64,000 nucleotides of DNA from Enoplolaimus lenunculus (GCA_030248215.1 JASANG010003674.1:25240-89239), one strand, 5' to 3'. Positions 32,900 to 45,025 are shown, counted from the first letter of the stretch. Notes: a model not told the origin generated them from the sequence alone. Program-made: numbers and translations.

Positions 32900-33840
32900 G
32901 AAAGTTAAAATTCCTGATATCGGATGTGGCCATTTCGCCTGAATGGTAAATGCCAGTTTCTTGCTAATTTTCCGCTGTGGCACAGCAGGAACCAGCCGAC
33001 GGTGCAGCGGCAGAGACCAGCTAACGTGGAATGCAAAAAATGGAGTTGCGTCCCAAACTGTAAGATTGTCATGATTTCAACTGTGGTTTTGGTTGGGTTT
33101 TGGTTTTGATTTATGGGTCATTCACGTAATACTGTCTACGCTACTGTAAATAATTGTTCACACACCTGGTTTTAAGGGCGGGACAAAACGACAATGTTCT
33201 TAAGGTATAAAGATTTAACAGAAGGTGTAATTAGCTAGTGGGTTTTGGCAGCAGGTCCTTCGAGATTTCGGCTATGGTTTTCGTTGGTTTTTGGTTTTGA
33301 TTTAAAGGCCGAATTTGTGAATTTGATCCCGCATCAACCGGTGTCATGTTGAAAATTGTACGATACAGATTTGTTCGTTGAAATCTGACAAACCTGTTTC
33401 ACCCAAATTGATTCGAAAAATTGCTCGAAAACAACACAAATTCAAATGATTTTTGCTTATTCGAGGCAACTTGAAACTTTGGAAAACGTTGAAATATTCT
33501 TACTAAACACGTTTTATCGACTCAAATTTCAAGCGACGAAAAATTTTATTCGTCACGGAAAAAATCACAAATCCGCCACTTTGAGATACAAAGCGGTTGA
33601 AGCCGGTTAGCAAACCGAAAATTGCTAATGGTGAATACTTGCTGGGTAGCCAGCCTATCTTTGAGGGCACCCGATAACCTTAACCCATAATGGGTTAAAG
33701 TATAGCCGGTCACATAAAAAATAATTACTACTCATTTTATGGTATGACTACTGTATTGTTCACCTTCAGGGAACGTAGTTTATAGTATGTGATTTACGTA
33801 GGTACGTTTTTTAAGAGAATAATACAATTCTTTACGTTGA
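32900..33840. other. No gene recognised
   Basis: Two direct copies of GGTTTTGGTTTTGATTTA-like wording occur at 33090 and 33285. Otherwise AT-rich sequence with short frames only. Confidence 0.25.
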
Positions 33841-33842
33841 TC

Positions 33843-33925
33843 GGCCAATGTTAACTACATGGGCGGAACGTTTTTCTGTGCGACTAAAAAGAGTAAGCTT
33901 AAGCTTTAGACTCATTTGTTGCTTT
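33843..33925. mobile_element. MITE-C left end
   Basis: GGCCAATGTTAACTACATGGGCGG followed by GTAAGCTTAAGCTTTAGACTC. The remainder is lost. Confidence 0.65.
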
Positions 33926-34174
33926 CACGTGTCCGTAGGGATTAACGTTTCTTGGAGGGGCAGGCAAGAATTTAATGGGTTACAAGCGTGTGTTTAAAAC
34001 ATTTATCAGGGTGAACCACCCCTGATTCTCGTCTTGATACGGGGTTCACTTTATCGGGGTGTTAATCTTGTTTGAATGTAATGTCGTTCTTAAAATATTA
34101 AAATCTGACGTTAAAATTACTTCAAATATCCCAGCGAAATATGCCAGACTACAACCATTGCGAACGGTCACATA

Positions 34175-34328
34175 GCCATAAGGGGCCCAGGGGGAACTGG
34201 CCCATAAAAGATTTTTGCCCCTCCCCAGAGTCTTTTCAAACTTGCTTGCAAGTCATCGAAAACCACTGTATGCCCATCCTAAAAATGTTTAGACCTCCTA
34301 GCAAGATGACCTGGCTACGCGTCTGATA
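34175..34328. mobile_element. MITE-H
   Basis: AAGGGGCCCAGGGGGAAC, TTGCTTGCAAGTCATCGAAAACC, and the right end TAGCAAGATGACCTGGCTACG. Confidence 0.6.
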
Positions 34329-34574
34329 TCCAAACGTAGTTTGGAGGCTTTTCGAGTTCAACTGATTCTCTTTAAGGCGGATGTTTCGACTCGATGAGTC
34401 GATCCGCGTCGTTCCAATTAATGTTTCGATCAATTTTATGTAAATATAAATTTGCATATTTTTACCCAATGTCACTGCCCCCCCAACCGCTTCTATGGGT
34501 GTGCATGTTATGTTTGCTCGAATAAATGCTATTTGTATTGGTTCGTATCATAAAAGTGTGGTGCATATAACTTT

Positions 34575-34736
34575 TAGGGCAGTTTCGTTTTCTTGACTGA
34601 CAACAATAAAGTAAGCTTAGATTTTGCATCAGATTTCTTTGCTTAGGCTTAAATTTAAACTTATTCAACGCTCAACTTTAGGCTTTTAATAAATATGCTT
34701 AATCTACATTTACGGCGCTAAAAATAATATTGGCCA
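34575..34736. mobile_element. C-related MITE
   Basis: TTTAGGGCAGTTTCG at the left and ACGGCGCTAAAAATAATATTGGCC at the right. The core has TTTGCTTAGGCTTAAA. Confidence 0.6.
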
Positions 34737-35060
34737 AAATAGTTCTGATACATTTTCAGATTACTTATCTTCGTTGCGGACTAAAAATATTATTACCAAC
34801 GCCTGCTGTTCGCGTTCTCACAGTTGAAACAACGTAAATGTTCTGAAACAGCCCAAATTCAAATTACAGTTAAAAGTTGGTTATCACTAAATTAAACAAA
34901 GCCTAATAGTACGAGCTTATTGAGCCTAAAATTAGCATTTCGCAATTCAAATGCTAAACTTGGTTAAAATTGATTTCGAGGCTTTATTCCCAGGATGCCG
35001 TTTTGGTCCACAAAGACAGTGATGTGTGGGGAACGCTTGACTTGGGTACGGAAATATATA

Positions 35061-35279
35061 CACTGCAAAAATGGTGAGTCACATTGTCTCTCGCCGATAT
35101 AGGCTTTACGGGACTACACAAACTGAGTCAAATACGACTTCGCCAGAGTCGAACGTGCGACTCAATGAATCGAATTTAACTCTGGCAGAGTCGAATTATG
35201 ACTCAGTTTGTGTAGTCAAGAAAAGCCTATTTCGTAGAGAGTCAATTTAACTCACCATTCTTTGCAGTATATATATATG
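35061..35279. mobile_element. MITE-A
   Basis: TA|CACTGCAAAAATGGTGAGTC and ACTCACCATTCTTTGCAGTA|TA. Confidence 0.9.
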
Positions 35280-35579
35280 CTCTTTAGTGTGGAAATGATC
35301 TAATTTTTAAGACTGCACCCAGTGTTTATGTCTGATTTATCATTGAAGCATCTATAATCTGATTCGGAAGATAGTCAAAATGAGTAAGATACGACGTGTA
35401 CTGCGAGTTGTTGTCGTAAGGTGTTGTTTTTAAGTTTAATTTCAGATTTTTGATTTTGCTAAAAAATAATTTACATTTTTTGCGCAGTCGTCAAGTTGTA
35501 TTTAGCCCAAAACCAGTGGTATCCCTTTTAACTGCAGCTTAGCGAAGATTTCAATCGGGTGGAAATTTTAGTTAAAATC

Positions 35580-35665
35580 CGTAGGCTGAGAGTTCGATCA
35601 CTGCTACGGAGGCCCGCTTTTCCAACTGCTTAGCAGAAAGGTCTGATGTTCCAGTTCTGTTGGGA
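35580..35665 (+). repeat. tRNA-like repeat, 3' part
   Basis: GAGAGTTCGATCACTGC, then the conserved tail GCCCGCTTTTCCAACTGCTTAG and GAAAGGTCTGATG. Confidence 0.55.
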
Positions 35666-35667
35666 TT

Positions 35668-35915
35668 TCGCATGGCACAAAATGTACCACCACGCGTTGC
35701 ATTTTTTGCCGACCCTCTGTTTAAAGGAGGGTCACTGTCACATGCAATACCCTTAAACTGAACTATTAGCGGAACATTTTTGATGCCGGATTGATACAGT
35801 GCTATGGTTCGCACAGGTTGTACCCCCTCTAAATTAGGGGAATTGGTCGAAAGCGCAACGTGTGCGGTGCACATTTGTAGCATGCAGAACCCCAAGAATT
35901 GCGTACTCTTGTATG
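35668..35915. mobile_element. MITE-K, copy 1
   Basis: TTTCGCATGGCACAAAATGTACC, ACGCGTTGCATTTTTTGCC on one side and AAAGCGCAACGTGTGCGG on the other are inverted. Shares GGTTGTACCCCCTCTAAAT with the copy at 39000. Confidence 0.65.
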
Positions 35916-36369
35916 ATGAACTCTTGATACTATTAACCGTATTTACATCTTCTCTTTAAAATTATTCTTAGTGTTGATGCCCTGAAAACAGTCGAATCTG
36001 TAAAGCAATACGCAAACGTTTGAACGTAGCCATGGTCAAATTAGTAGCATGTAATAACTGGTTTGGCGTTATAAATGCTTGATCCATGACTGCGAACTAA
36101 AGCATCAAGTTGTATTTAAAGCTGCTAACTGGGAATTTTTCCATTGCAACAATTGATCAACTGAACCATGTTACCTGAAACCTCGTCGACTCGAGAGTTT
36201 GTCAGCCATGATTTATGCTTTAAGCTTAATAGGCTGAAGACATGGTTGGGTAACATAATGTCGTAGATGCACACGGAGATTGGGGGTCCTTGCTCTTTGG
36301 AATGGCTCTTTTTAATTCCTATTGATATTTTATCGGAAAGTTGTCTTTCGCAATCTATTTAACAAAACA

Positions 36370-36525
36370 GTTAAGCCTAAGCCAAAGCGTAAGAATGAGC
36401 ATATTCCTAAACCTAAGCCCAAGCCTAAGCCAAAGCCTAAGCCAGGCAAACAAATTTGTATAAGCCTTTAGGTTACTCTATTCTAGTCCCACAGTCAAAC
36501 GTTGTGGCCCTGCTGTTTACGTGGA
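36370..36525. mobile_element. MITE-C, left end lost
   Basis: AAGCCTAAGCCAAAGCGTAAGAATGAGC and AGCCCAAGCCTAAGCC. The right side ends GTGGCCCTGCTGTTTACGTGG. Confidence 0.7.
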
Positions 36526-36542
36526 TCCACTTTTCTAAAACA

Positions 36543-36860
36543 GCAGTGGCGGATCAAGAATTTGGCAGGCAGGAACATTAGAGATGAAAATACTAAGACC
36601 GTCATCAGGATACTTGTGTTTCCAATTGCGTTTCCTTTGTGTTTAGGATCGCCTCATAAATCAATATGGATTATTTTGTTAGCGGATCAACATTGTAGAA
36701 TTATATTAAAGAAACAAACGATAACGGATTAAATTGACATTCATCGTTTGGAAATTACCTCTCCTACGCTGATTGGAGATATCCTTTTCTCGGGGGGTTA
36801 ATTTTAGCTGGCGATTATCTCTAATGTTAACAAACCTATATATTATAACTGGAACGCCCC
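36543..36860. mobile_element. hAT-type end and other terminus, unbounded
   Basis: CAGTGGCGGATCAAGAATTTGG at 36544 matches the hAT terminus at 20041, but no partner end is clear. At 36845, TAACTGGAACGCCCCACATACG matches the element end at 21940. Confidence 0.35.
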
Positions 36861-36869
36861 ACATACGTA

Positions 36870-38150
36870 TTTTAGGCAGTGTTAAAGCGTAGGAGTATGG
36901 AAGCTTGACAGTACGGTATTTTATTTAACTATTATATTTCTACATATCGTTCTAAACTTGAATTTGTGCATATAAGAAGTACTTTACATAGCATATTTTA
37001 ACTTTTCCACGTTCTGTCGTCAGACTGGCTTAATAAAACATTCATGTTAAAAATTTAAAATACCAGCCAACCGTTCCGTACATTATGAAAGTTGGACATT
37101 TGTGCAACTGTGTTCACTATACATCTATCATTTTAAGATCGAAGAAGTATATACAGATTTCAGCAAAACGTCGTTAGCAAAACTAGACTTCACAGTTGAT
37201 GCAACAGAAATATTATTTACTATTTTAAGCAGAAAAATTTAAAATACCCACAATTTATTAGCTATGTAATTAAAAATAAAATAAAACTTTTCGTCTCTGG
37301 GAATTATTATTGTCAATTTTTAGTTCTCTAAAGACATCGAGTTATGCTTTAATTTGACCGCATGAATAAATTGGTACAGATTCGCAGAATAACATAAAAT
37401 ATACGTAAATCTGTAGCGTTCGCTTGCTTCTAATTAGGCTTTCGGTTCACAATTGTCAACACTTGAATGTTATTGTAGTTTTAGGGTTTGGTTTTAAATT
37501 TTATGTTGAACTTTGAAAATAATAATAATTAAATACCCGACTGTAAAGGTAAAATTTTATGTTAAGAACCAACCTAAAACTGGTTTAAACTCAATGTTAA
37601 TTTAAACCTACTACGTCTAATAGTAAACCTAAACACGAGAATTAACTGCCTGACAGCTTGTAATTTAAAATTTCATTGACTCGACAATTTGTCGCCCATC
37701 ATCGTTATTTTTTGCGAATTTTGCTATCCGTGTTTATAGTTTAACTCAAAAACGGTAAAATTTCAAACTTACCAACTTACCATTTGTTACTTTACTTGAC
37801 GTTTTCCAACATCTGCAGGCCCTGAGTCAAGTTATCTAATGTGACAGTCAAACCTTATTTGCTGGCCAGCTTCAAATAGCCGCTAAACATGATTCGGCTA
37901 AATGTTGTACCTTCAACCAAACTCAAAATTACCACGTCATTAATGATGTCAATTCTACGTCATGTTGCTACAACCCTGTCATAATCAAGTGTTTTTGACA
38001 TTTTGCTATTTTTGGTTTTTTTTTATATTAAAACTGTCACATGTTTTTAAATTTTTAAACATTCTTGTAAAAAGGTTTCTACGTCAACAAGTTATTGGAA
38101 ACAAGTGTCACTTTTTAATACCGTTTGTGCCGGTAAGGGCGTGAAAGCAT
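36870..38150. other. AT-rich, no feature recognised
   Basis: Long A/T-rich stretch without repeat ends and with only short frames on both strands. Confidence 0.3.
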
Positions 38151-38152
38151 TT

Positions 38153-38335
38153 AAGGGTTGTGTTATACTTGATGTTCGGCGACGTCCGACGCCGTCCGTC
38201 ACCGTGCGCCACCTGTACGGCGCTGTCCGTCACCGTACGTCACCATAGGTTACCGTACGTGAGTTATTTGCGTACGATACTGCACGGCGACAGATGGCGC
38301 CGTACGTCCAAATAAGTATAGGGCAACCCTAATTC
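38153..38335. mobile_element. MITE-I
   Basis: AGGGTTGTGTTATACTTGATG and AGTATAGGGCAACCCTAA inverted ends. The core has GTCCGTCACCGT and GGCGCCGTACG units. Confidence 0.75.
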
Positions 38336-38347
38336 GTCTTGGTTTGA

Positions 38348-38515
38348 CCAGCCCCGTAGCCAACTCACCTTGCTGGGGGGCTAAAATTTTTCTAGAAGGG
38401 GCATTCAATGGTTTTAATGACTTACAAGCAAGGTTGAAAATTTTCCAAAGGGGGCAAAATTTTTCCAGGGGGCTCTGCCCCCCGCCCCTTTAACTACGGG
38501 CCCGGGTTTGACTCA
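38348..38515. mobile_element. MITE-H
   Basis: CCCCGTAGCCAACTCACCTTGC at the left and GCCCCTTTAACTACGGGCCC at the right. The middle has TTACAAGCAAGGTTGAAAATTTTCC. Confidence 0.8.
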
Positions 38516-38519
38516 AAAG

Positions 38520-38990
38520 GAGTGGCAAATATGGAACCAAGAGGGGCTGTGTATACTTGACAAGTGCTATTGCACTGGATGGTTTAAACTGAGTAAAATT
38601 AAGCCGAAGAACACGTTTCTTACCCTGCTACAATTAATGTATTGAGTTCTTGGTTAACAACACAACATCAAATATATATTTATAATATACACCTACATCA
38701 GACTATGAATGGATATGGTCACAGATGTCATTTGCTATTTTTTGTGAAACCATATAATTTGCCAGATATATTCACATAAGCAACTAATTTTTATTCTGAA
38801 GAAGGACTGTAATAAATTCGATCCTGTTAATTCATCGCTTAAATGTTATCTTTTAACAGCTAATAAACGGCTTTGATTTTGCCGTTCTTGACAACCATTT
38901 CAATTAGCATTTCGCACTAAATATAAATGTCGTAGGTCAATCTGCTATTCTGGCCAATTACCTGTCGTATATTTGCTTGAAAACATTCGT
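38520..38990. other. No feature recognised
   Basis: No repeat end, splice-flanked frame or RNA-like pattern seen. Confidence 0.25.
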
Positions 38991-38999
38991 CACACCAAT

Positions 39000-39263
39000 T
39001 TATAATTTTATTTCGCATGGTACAACATGTACCACCGGGCGTTGCGTTTTTGGACGACCTCCCTTGTTTATTTGGGGTCGCTTTCACATGCGTGCCCGTA
39101 AATTAAACTATAAGGCAAGCATATTTGCTACTGCGTACATAAAGTGCCATGGTTTCCGGTTGTACCCCCTTCTAAATAAAGGGGGGTGGGGCAAAAACGC
39201 AACGCGTGCCTGTTACATTCTTTTCTGCACAGAATGCGCCCAGTTGCACACTCTTGTTAAATA
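39000..39263. mobile_element. MITE-K, copy 2
   Basis: TTTCGCATGGTACAACATGTACC, CGTTGCGTTTTTGG at the left and AAAAACGCAACGCG at the right. Inner AAATAAAGGGGGG-like arm pairs with CCTCCCTTGTTTATTT. Confidence 0.7.
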
Positions 39264-39459
39264 GTGATTATCGACTCTTGGTAATATGTACCTGTTACCA
39301 TTGATAACAATTGTTAATATTAACGGCTTAAAAGCGGACTTAAGCCAAAAGGTATATTATTTCAGTGAATGATACCATAATTCTTACTCAGAAATAAATA
39401 TAACCAATTAAACATGCATTAAAAACCTTTGCCAAAATAAATTCTTTGGTGCCATTGCG

Positions 39460-42400
39460 ATGGCTCTATTCGGTTCGGCACTTCCACTTACACACAACAC
39501 AACCAAACCATTCGAACCAATCACTTCGCCGGCCATATCGCGAGGATCCTACACTTCAACGGCAGACCATCCTGCATTTTCCAGCCTAAACGTATCAAGT
39601 GATGTTCTATTATCAACCGAAACATTTCCGTTCACCCTAAACCAATCCGGTATGACACCGTTTAAATTTCAGGTGTCATCTCCTTCGACCGGTAAAATAC
39701 CGTCATCACATCCGGCACCTCGTCGGAACGCGGACTATATGTCAATCTCAGTCCTTGTGATTTTGTTTATCCTGGGCGCTCCAGTAAACGTTTACATGTT
39801 CCAACAAATGCATCCTTGGTGTTCGTCGCAAGAAATCGTTCTACTGAGTCCATCACCTGGATCCGGACCTCGCTCAAAGGTCCGATACCGCCGGAACCGC
39901 CCTCGTAAGACAGCTATGGCAACTCGGACAGGAAATCAAGACAAGTCTTGTAAGCTTGCAAACAGCGCAATAAGCTATCAAGCTAAACGTCAGAGTGATA
40001 AAGTTCGATCAGGACAAACAACCGAACAAAACGCCATTCTAAACGGAGGGACACGGACGTTGGCTGAGAGTCGCGGATCGACCAAAGCGGTTGGTAACCA
40101 GGGTGAAAGCAATAATGATGAAGGCAACGCCGAGAAAGGAGCAATCAACAATCGCATCGCCCACGTTGCGCCGCCCGGAATACGGTCTGATTCGAGCCGT
40201 CGAAAGTTTAGCTCACAAGGGTTACCGCACTCGTTCACAACGCTCAAAAAACATTTAAATTTTTCCGATTTAATGGTTCTGTTCATTTATGTGCCGTCGA
40301 AAATTTGTTGGAAGGTAAACTCAGGTTCTTCTCAACAGGCCAATGTTACTTTGAGGGACGAAACAGTACAGTTTAAGCATATTCCTAAAACACAAAGCCA
40401 AATTGTTCGGCGTAAACAATAAACCAATAAAAGTAATCCTTAGCCTAAGCAAAGAATTCGTCTAAACCTTAAGCTTACTTTATTATGATCCTGCGAAAAA
40501 AATGGTTCGCCTCTCAAAGTAACATGGATCCACTGCCCGGGTATATCTTACAATGATAAATATGTTCTAAAATGTTTAAAACGGTTTATTCGAAAAAGAG
40601 TTTCACATATTACTGATTATACAGGGACATCATAATTTCACGTAACATTTGTTTGCAAACGAAATATGGCAAGGAAGAAAATTTTTTGACCTGCTGAAAT
40701 TAGCACTTAGACTTGTTTATGTCCCCTGATCCAACCCTCTTCGCTAAAATTCTGCTTGGCGACAAATACATCAACAAACCGCTTGAATATTGAACTTTAT
40801 CGCTCGGATCAGCCAAGTCACCGATATCCACTGTATATTTTAGAGAAAATGTAAGTCTTATAGAGAGGCACTGACCTATCAGAGTTCTGCAGCAACTTAA
40901 TTACTGCATCGTTGCAATGTAATTCATATTCTGACTGAAATTGTGGCCAAATGTTAACCAAATCCTACGTCAGAATTTTTACTTACTCGGTACGGGCCCG
41001 TAGCCAATGGGGTAGCCAGGGGGGCTCAGTCCCCCCCTGGAAAAATTTTGACCTCCCTAGAAAAGTTTTGGCTTCCTGGAATAGTTTTGGCCCCTAGAAG
41101 ATTTTCAACCTTGCTTGTAAGTCATTGAAAACCATTAAATGGCCCTCCTGAAAAATGTTTACCTCCTAGCAAGGTGAGCTAGCTACGGGCCTGATTCGGT
41201 ACTGTGTCAACTATCCTAAAAACATTAAAAATCTGTCTGAATGTCTTAGTTCAAAAAATTAAAACCAATTCCTACGTCGTATGTTTGCGCTTTATGAGTA
41301 TCAAAAAAAATCAAATTGCAATTGCAGTTCCGATTCCGGTTCCGCCAAAAAATTTAATTTCCGACTCCATATTCAATTCCGGCTAAATTTCATTCCGGTT
41401 GTATTACAGTGCGAATCGACCATTGGCTTAAATGAAAATATTAAGTTTCGTGCAAATATTTCAGGTGACCAATCAATGGAACGGTGGTTCGATGCTTTGT
41501 TCATTGGTGAATTTCGTCAACGTTCTTGCATTTCACATATCATCAAACATAATCGTTTGCATTGCAGTTGATAAAACACTTCGTACTCGACTCAGAACAT
41601 CTCATAGTTTTGTACGGGCGATGGTAGCCACTGCATGGGCGTCTGGAGTCATGTTCAGTTTGCCAAATTATTTTTTGTGGCAAACCCAACCTGACGCATA
41701 CGGCAAACAACAGTGTGTGTTTCAAGGATTTGCTGATCAAACCTTGCTTATGGTTAGTATCGGTTGCCAGACAACCGTTTGAAGATGGGGCCTAAAATAT
41801 CAGGACGACCCGATTTTGACCCGAATTTTACATTTGCCTGGTTAAAAATGATATGGAATATTTTTAGCAAATCACAGATCCGGTGTCCGATTTGGCTGTT
41901 TCTAAGTTATGAACGAATTCAATGAACGACAAAATTTATATAAAAATGCGAAACGTTTCGCTTGTTCTAAACATCAGAGCATCAACTTGTTAGTTCAACA
42001 GTTACAAGACCTACATTGCAAAAAATGGGGAGTTCAATTGACTCTGTCGGAAATAGGCTTTTCCTGACTACAGAAACTGAGTTAAATTCGACTCCACCAG
42101 AGTCAAATTCGATTCACTATGTCGCACGTTTGACTCTGGCGGAGTCGAATTTAACCCAGTTTGTGTAGTCAGGAAAAGCCTATTTCCGACAGAGACAATT
42201 TGACTCACCATTTTTTACAGTGTATCGACCATCGGTTATAATACAATGGTTGATTTTTCAAAGTTTCAGATGTATTTCTACTCTCACTTAGTGATCATAT
42301 TCTGGGCGCCTGCAGTGATTATTTGTATCTGTTACACGCTCGTACTCTATCGAGTTGCTCGTCCATTGGTCCAATTGGATTCGGTCGTAGCTTCCTTGAT

Positions 42401-43922
42401 TGAAAAATTCCAACCAATATCCAAAATATTTCAACGCACTTCTCAACCAAGTTACCGGTATACATTCGAGTCGTCAAAACTTTTTCAACTCTGTTACCCT
42501 TGCAATCGTGCTCAATTACTGCAATGTCCCACTCGAGCGAGCAACAGCCGTACGTCCGTTCAACTTCACGAACCGTTTCTATTTTTGGAAACTTTCAACA
42601 AATCCCTGTGTGGTCAAAAGTCATCGAAACCTTCGACTGGGAATCAATCGTCGAGTATTCCCCACGTTTATCTGTCGCCTAATATTTATACTTCAGACGT
42701 TGATATTGAAGAATGTACTGTGGCAAACGCGCAATACGTTAACTATCAACTTGCAGTTGACCAATCAGAATCGACAAAATTCAACAGCCAATCAGAACCG
42801 TTTAGCTACTCGAATCATTCGGGAACTTTGAACTGTGTCAACCAATTAGATTTGTCGAAATTGAACAAACAATCAGAAACGTCACAATACAGCAATCAGC
42901 TACAATCCTATAAGTGCAACAGCCAACCGGAGACGTTAAATTTCATCAATCAACCGAAACCTTTAAATTGCATCGTCCAATCAGAATCGTCGAATCGGAA
43001 CATTCAGTCAGAATCTTCAAATAGCAACAACCACTCACGTTGCGTCTCGCGCCGAGCAGTCACACCCGTCCAGCCAATGAGCGCACGCCGTCTAACACCA
43101 TTTTGTTATTTTCCGTCGAAACGTAAAACGGTCTCCAGTGGTGCGGTATCACCTCGTGGCGGCGGTTCTACTGGAGTCCTGAAAACTCCAAAAGACAGCA
43201 GAAACCATAATTTCTTGGGAGTCCCATCATCCAAGAAAAAATCTGTCACACTTCCAGCATCAACACCAACGATGGAAAATGATCGATATAAACCGGAACC
43301 AGGAGCCGTATCCGGTATAAGCGGATCCTCTCAGCAGACGTTTAAGCCTTGCGGCAACGACCTTTCGACGCAGGACGTCCAAGATGATCCGAGCCCTAGT
43401 TTGGCATCATCCAAAAAATCAGTTTCGTTTTCGTTACCGTACGAAGATAGCACAACCCACGCCCAACTCAACGCACAGTGGGAACAACACAGGGACCAAT
43501 TGACAAACCAGTCTGCTGTATCTTTAAAGGTTCCCAACCAGCCATCTGAAGCCGAAAATTCAGGAATACACCTGAACCAACCTTGCCATTTTGCGGGTTC
43601 ATCTTCTGAGCATCCTCCTGTTCTGATCCCGTATCAAGGGCATCAAATCCGGAGCTCTTCGTTGACTAGTTCCGGTAGGGCAGGACGGGCGTTTGGCATA
43701 TCTGCCTTGCTTGTACTGACGTATATTACATGCTGGCTTCCATACAATATCGTCAGTCTGTTACCGGTAAAAAGTATCTGGAAAGGGGTTTGTCAGCATT
43801 TGATGGTTGCCAACAGCGTTATTAACCCGTTTTTGTACGGCGTTAAACTTGGCGAACCGTGGGAAATATTTCGACGATACTTGAAACGATTCAAACTGAC
43901 AACTGGCAAACGATGGATTTGA
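39460..43922 (+). CDS. Class A GPCR, GnRH/AKH-receptor-like, with giant loops
   Basis: A receptor of 931 aa in three exons: 39460-40314, 41465-41752 and 42270-43922, all phase 0. The N-terminus (about 92 aa) has sequons NTT, NVS and NQS. TM1 is VLVILFILGAPVN (Asn 110). TM2 is NFSDLMVLFIYVPS (Asp 270). ECL1 has Trp 290 and TM3 starts at Cys 297. The DRY position reads VDK, in CIAVDKTLRT. ECL2 has KQQCVF. TM5 has the FWAPAVI proline and an ICY tyrosine, TM6 has TCWLPYN, TM7 has NSVINPFLYG. The FYS...P TM5 and NPxxYG point to the GnRH/AKH/corazonin side of the family. The ligand is unknown. ICL1 is about 145 aa and ICL3 about 435 aa, Ser/Asn/Gln-rich. Part of ICL1 could be an unspliced in-frame intron, because a gt (CAAAG|gtccga) and a later ag exist. 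Confidence 0.9.
40336..40535. mobile_element. C-related MITE in GPCR intron 1
   Basis: GGCCAATGTTACTTTGAGGG at the left, about 20 bp after the exon 1 donor, and GCCTCTCAAAGTAACATGG at the right. CCTTAGCCTAAGC in the core. Confidence 0.8.
40993..41200. mobile_element. MITE-H in GPCR intron 1
   Basis: GGGCCCGTAGCCAATGG at the left and CAAGGTGAGCTAGCTACGGGCC at the right. The core has AACCTTGCTTGTAAGTCATTG. Confidence 0.85.
41320..41405. mobile_element. F-like relic in GPCR intron 1
   Basis: GTTCCGATTCCGGTTCCGCC and ATTCCGGTTGTATTACAG, about 60 bp before the exon 2 acceptor. Confidence 0.4.
42014..42222. mobile_element. MITE-A in GPCR intron 2
   Basis: TA|CATTGCAAAAAATGGGGAGT and GACTCACCATTTTTTACAGTG|TA. 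Its right terminus forms an acceptor-like TTTTTTACAG about 50 bp upstream of the acceptor used by exon 3. Confidence 0.92.
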
Positions 43923-44221
43923 ACGACAGTTTGAACGACAATTAGAACGAACTCGAAAAATTTAATTAATCATTTCAACTTTCGGCTCAGGATAACGCTT
44001 TTACTGGTGACCTGTTTCGTGTCGGAACTGACGCACTTTGAAGCTTACATTGACCAAACCATTATTTATCTTTCCTTTTACTTCTTCTGAAACGGACCTT
44101 ATGATGGTAACATCATTGACTTGAGAATTACTGTATTTAGTTGCTCATAGTATAATCGATGAGTGAAAGGGTTAATTTTTTTTAGTTTCAAAACCATATC
44201 AGTGGCCTTCTTCAGTCCTAA

Positions 44222-44600
44222 GCCCGTATTCTTAGTGTAGCACCTATCACCGGTTGGTGATAGGTCTTGTAACTTTCGAACCAGTGAATGCTGAGGCTTT
44301 TTCGCATATGATTTGTTCTACCCATGTACACTGTATATCCCAGTGCGTTGATTTTAACTCAGAATGAGTTGAATCACTCAGTCTACCAGAACAAACTGAA
44401 CTCCAGAGTAAGAATCAACTCAACTGAGAGTGAGTTAATGTTAACTGTTAGTAACTCAAAAATAACTAACTCTCTAGCTGAGTTGATTAATCAATTCATT
44501 GGAATTTGCAGTGTAGCAATTTTGAGGTCAACATCTGCAATAGATAGTGAGTTTAATAATTTATTACAAATGACAATTACTCTACACATTTGAGAATATG
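44222..44600. mobile_element. MITE-J interrupted by MITE-B
   Basis: GCCCGTATTCTTAGTGTAGC and GCACCTATCACCGGTTGGTGATAGG (hairpin) precede the B copy. The J sequence resumes TAGCAATTTTGAGG and ends CACATTTGAGAATATGG. Confidence 0.75.
44330..44513. mobile_element. MITE-B nested in MITE-J
   Basis: TA|CACTGTATATCCCAGTGCG and CATTGGAATTTGCAGTG|TA. Confidence 0.88.
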
Positions 44601-44756
44601 GACCATAGCATCTGGTGATGGAACTTTTCCTTGTAATCATACAGCCTCTGTTTCAATAATATCCATGTGAGAAAGGCGTAGGACTTGCGACCGTTGAGCT
44701 TCGAAAAGTGTGCATTGTAAAAACAAAGTTAACATTTTTGATGTTTTTCAACATTA

Positions 44757-44936
44757 TGGCCAATGTAAAGAACAGGGGCGGAACAGCAACATTAGCATAT
44801 TCCGAAGCCTAAGCCTAAGCGTAAGAATGAGCATATTCCTAAGCCTAAGCGAAGCGAAAAAATTAGTCTTAAGCTTACTCTTTTCTAGTCTCACAGAGAA
44901 TCGTTCCACCCCTGATTTTTACACGAGCCACAATTA
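44757..44936. mobile_element. MITE-C, intact left end
   Basis: GGCCAATGTAAAGAACAGGGG and GTTCCACCCCTGATTTTTACACGAGCC. GAAGCCTAAGCCTAAGCG in the core. Confidence 0.9.
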
Positions 44937-45025
44937 CAGTACAGCATTCAACTCAACGAGGGCCTTTCCATATTGCACTAAAAGCGGTTTCTCAAATTTA
45001 ACTGATAGCGAATTATTTCTATATT

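Noticed and set aside
35968-36087. 39-codon minus-strand frame starting MDQAFITPNQLLH
   Set aside because: A fair start context, but it is short, has no splice partner or repeat relation, and is not distinguishable from chance.
40315-40422. Extension of GPCR exon 1 to the stop at 40422
   Set aside because: The frame past 40314 runs into a C-related MITE. Splicing at AAG|gtaaac joins TM2 to ECL1 in phase and restores the receptor fold.
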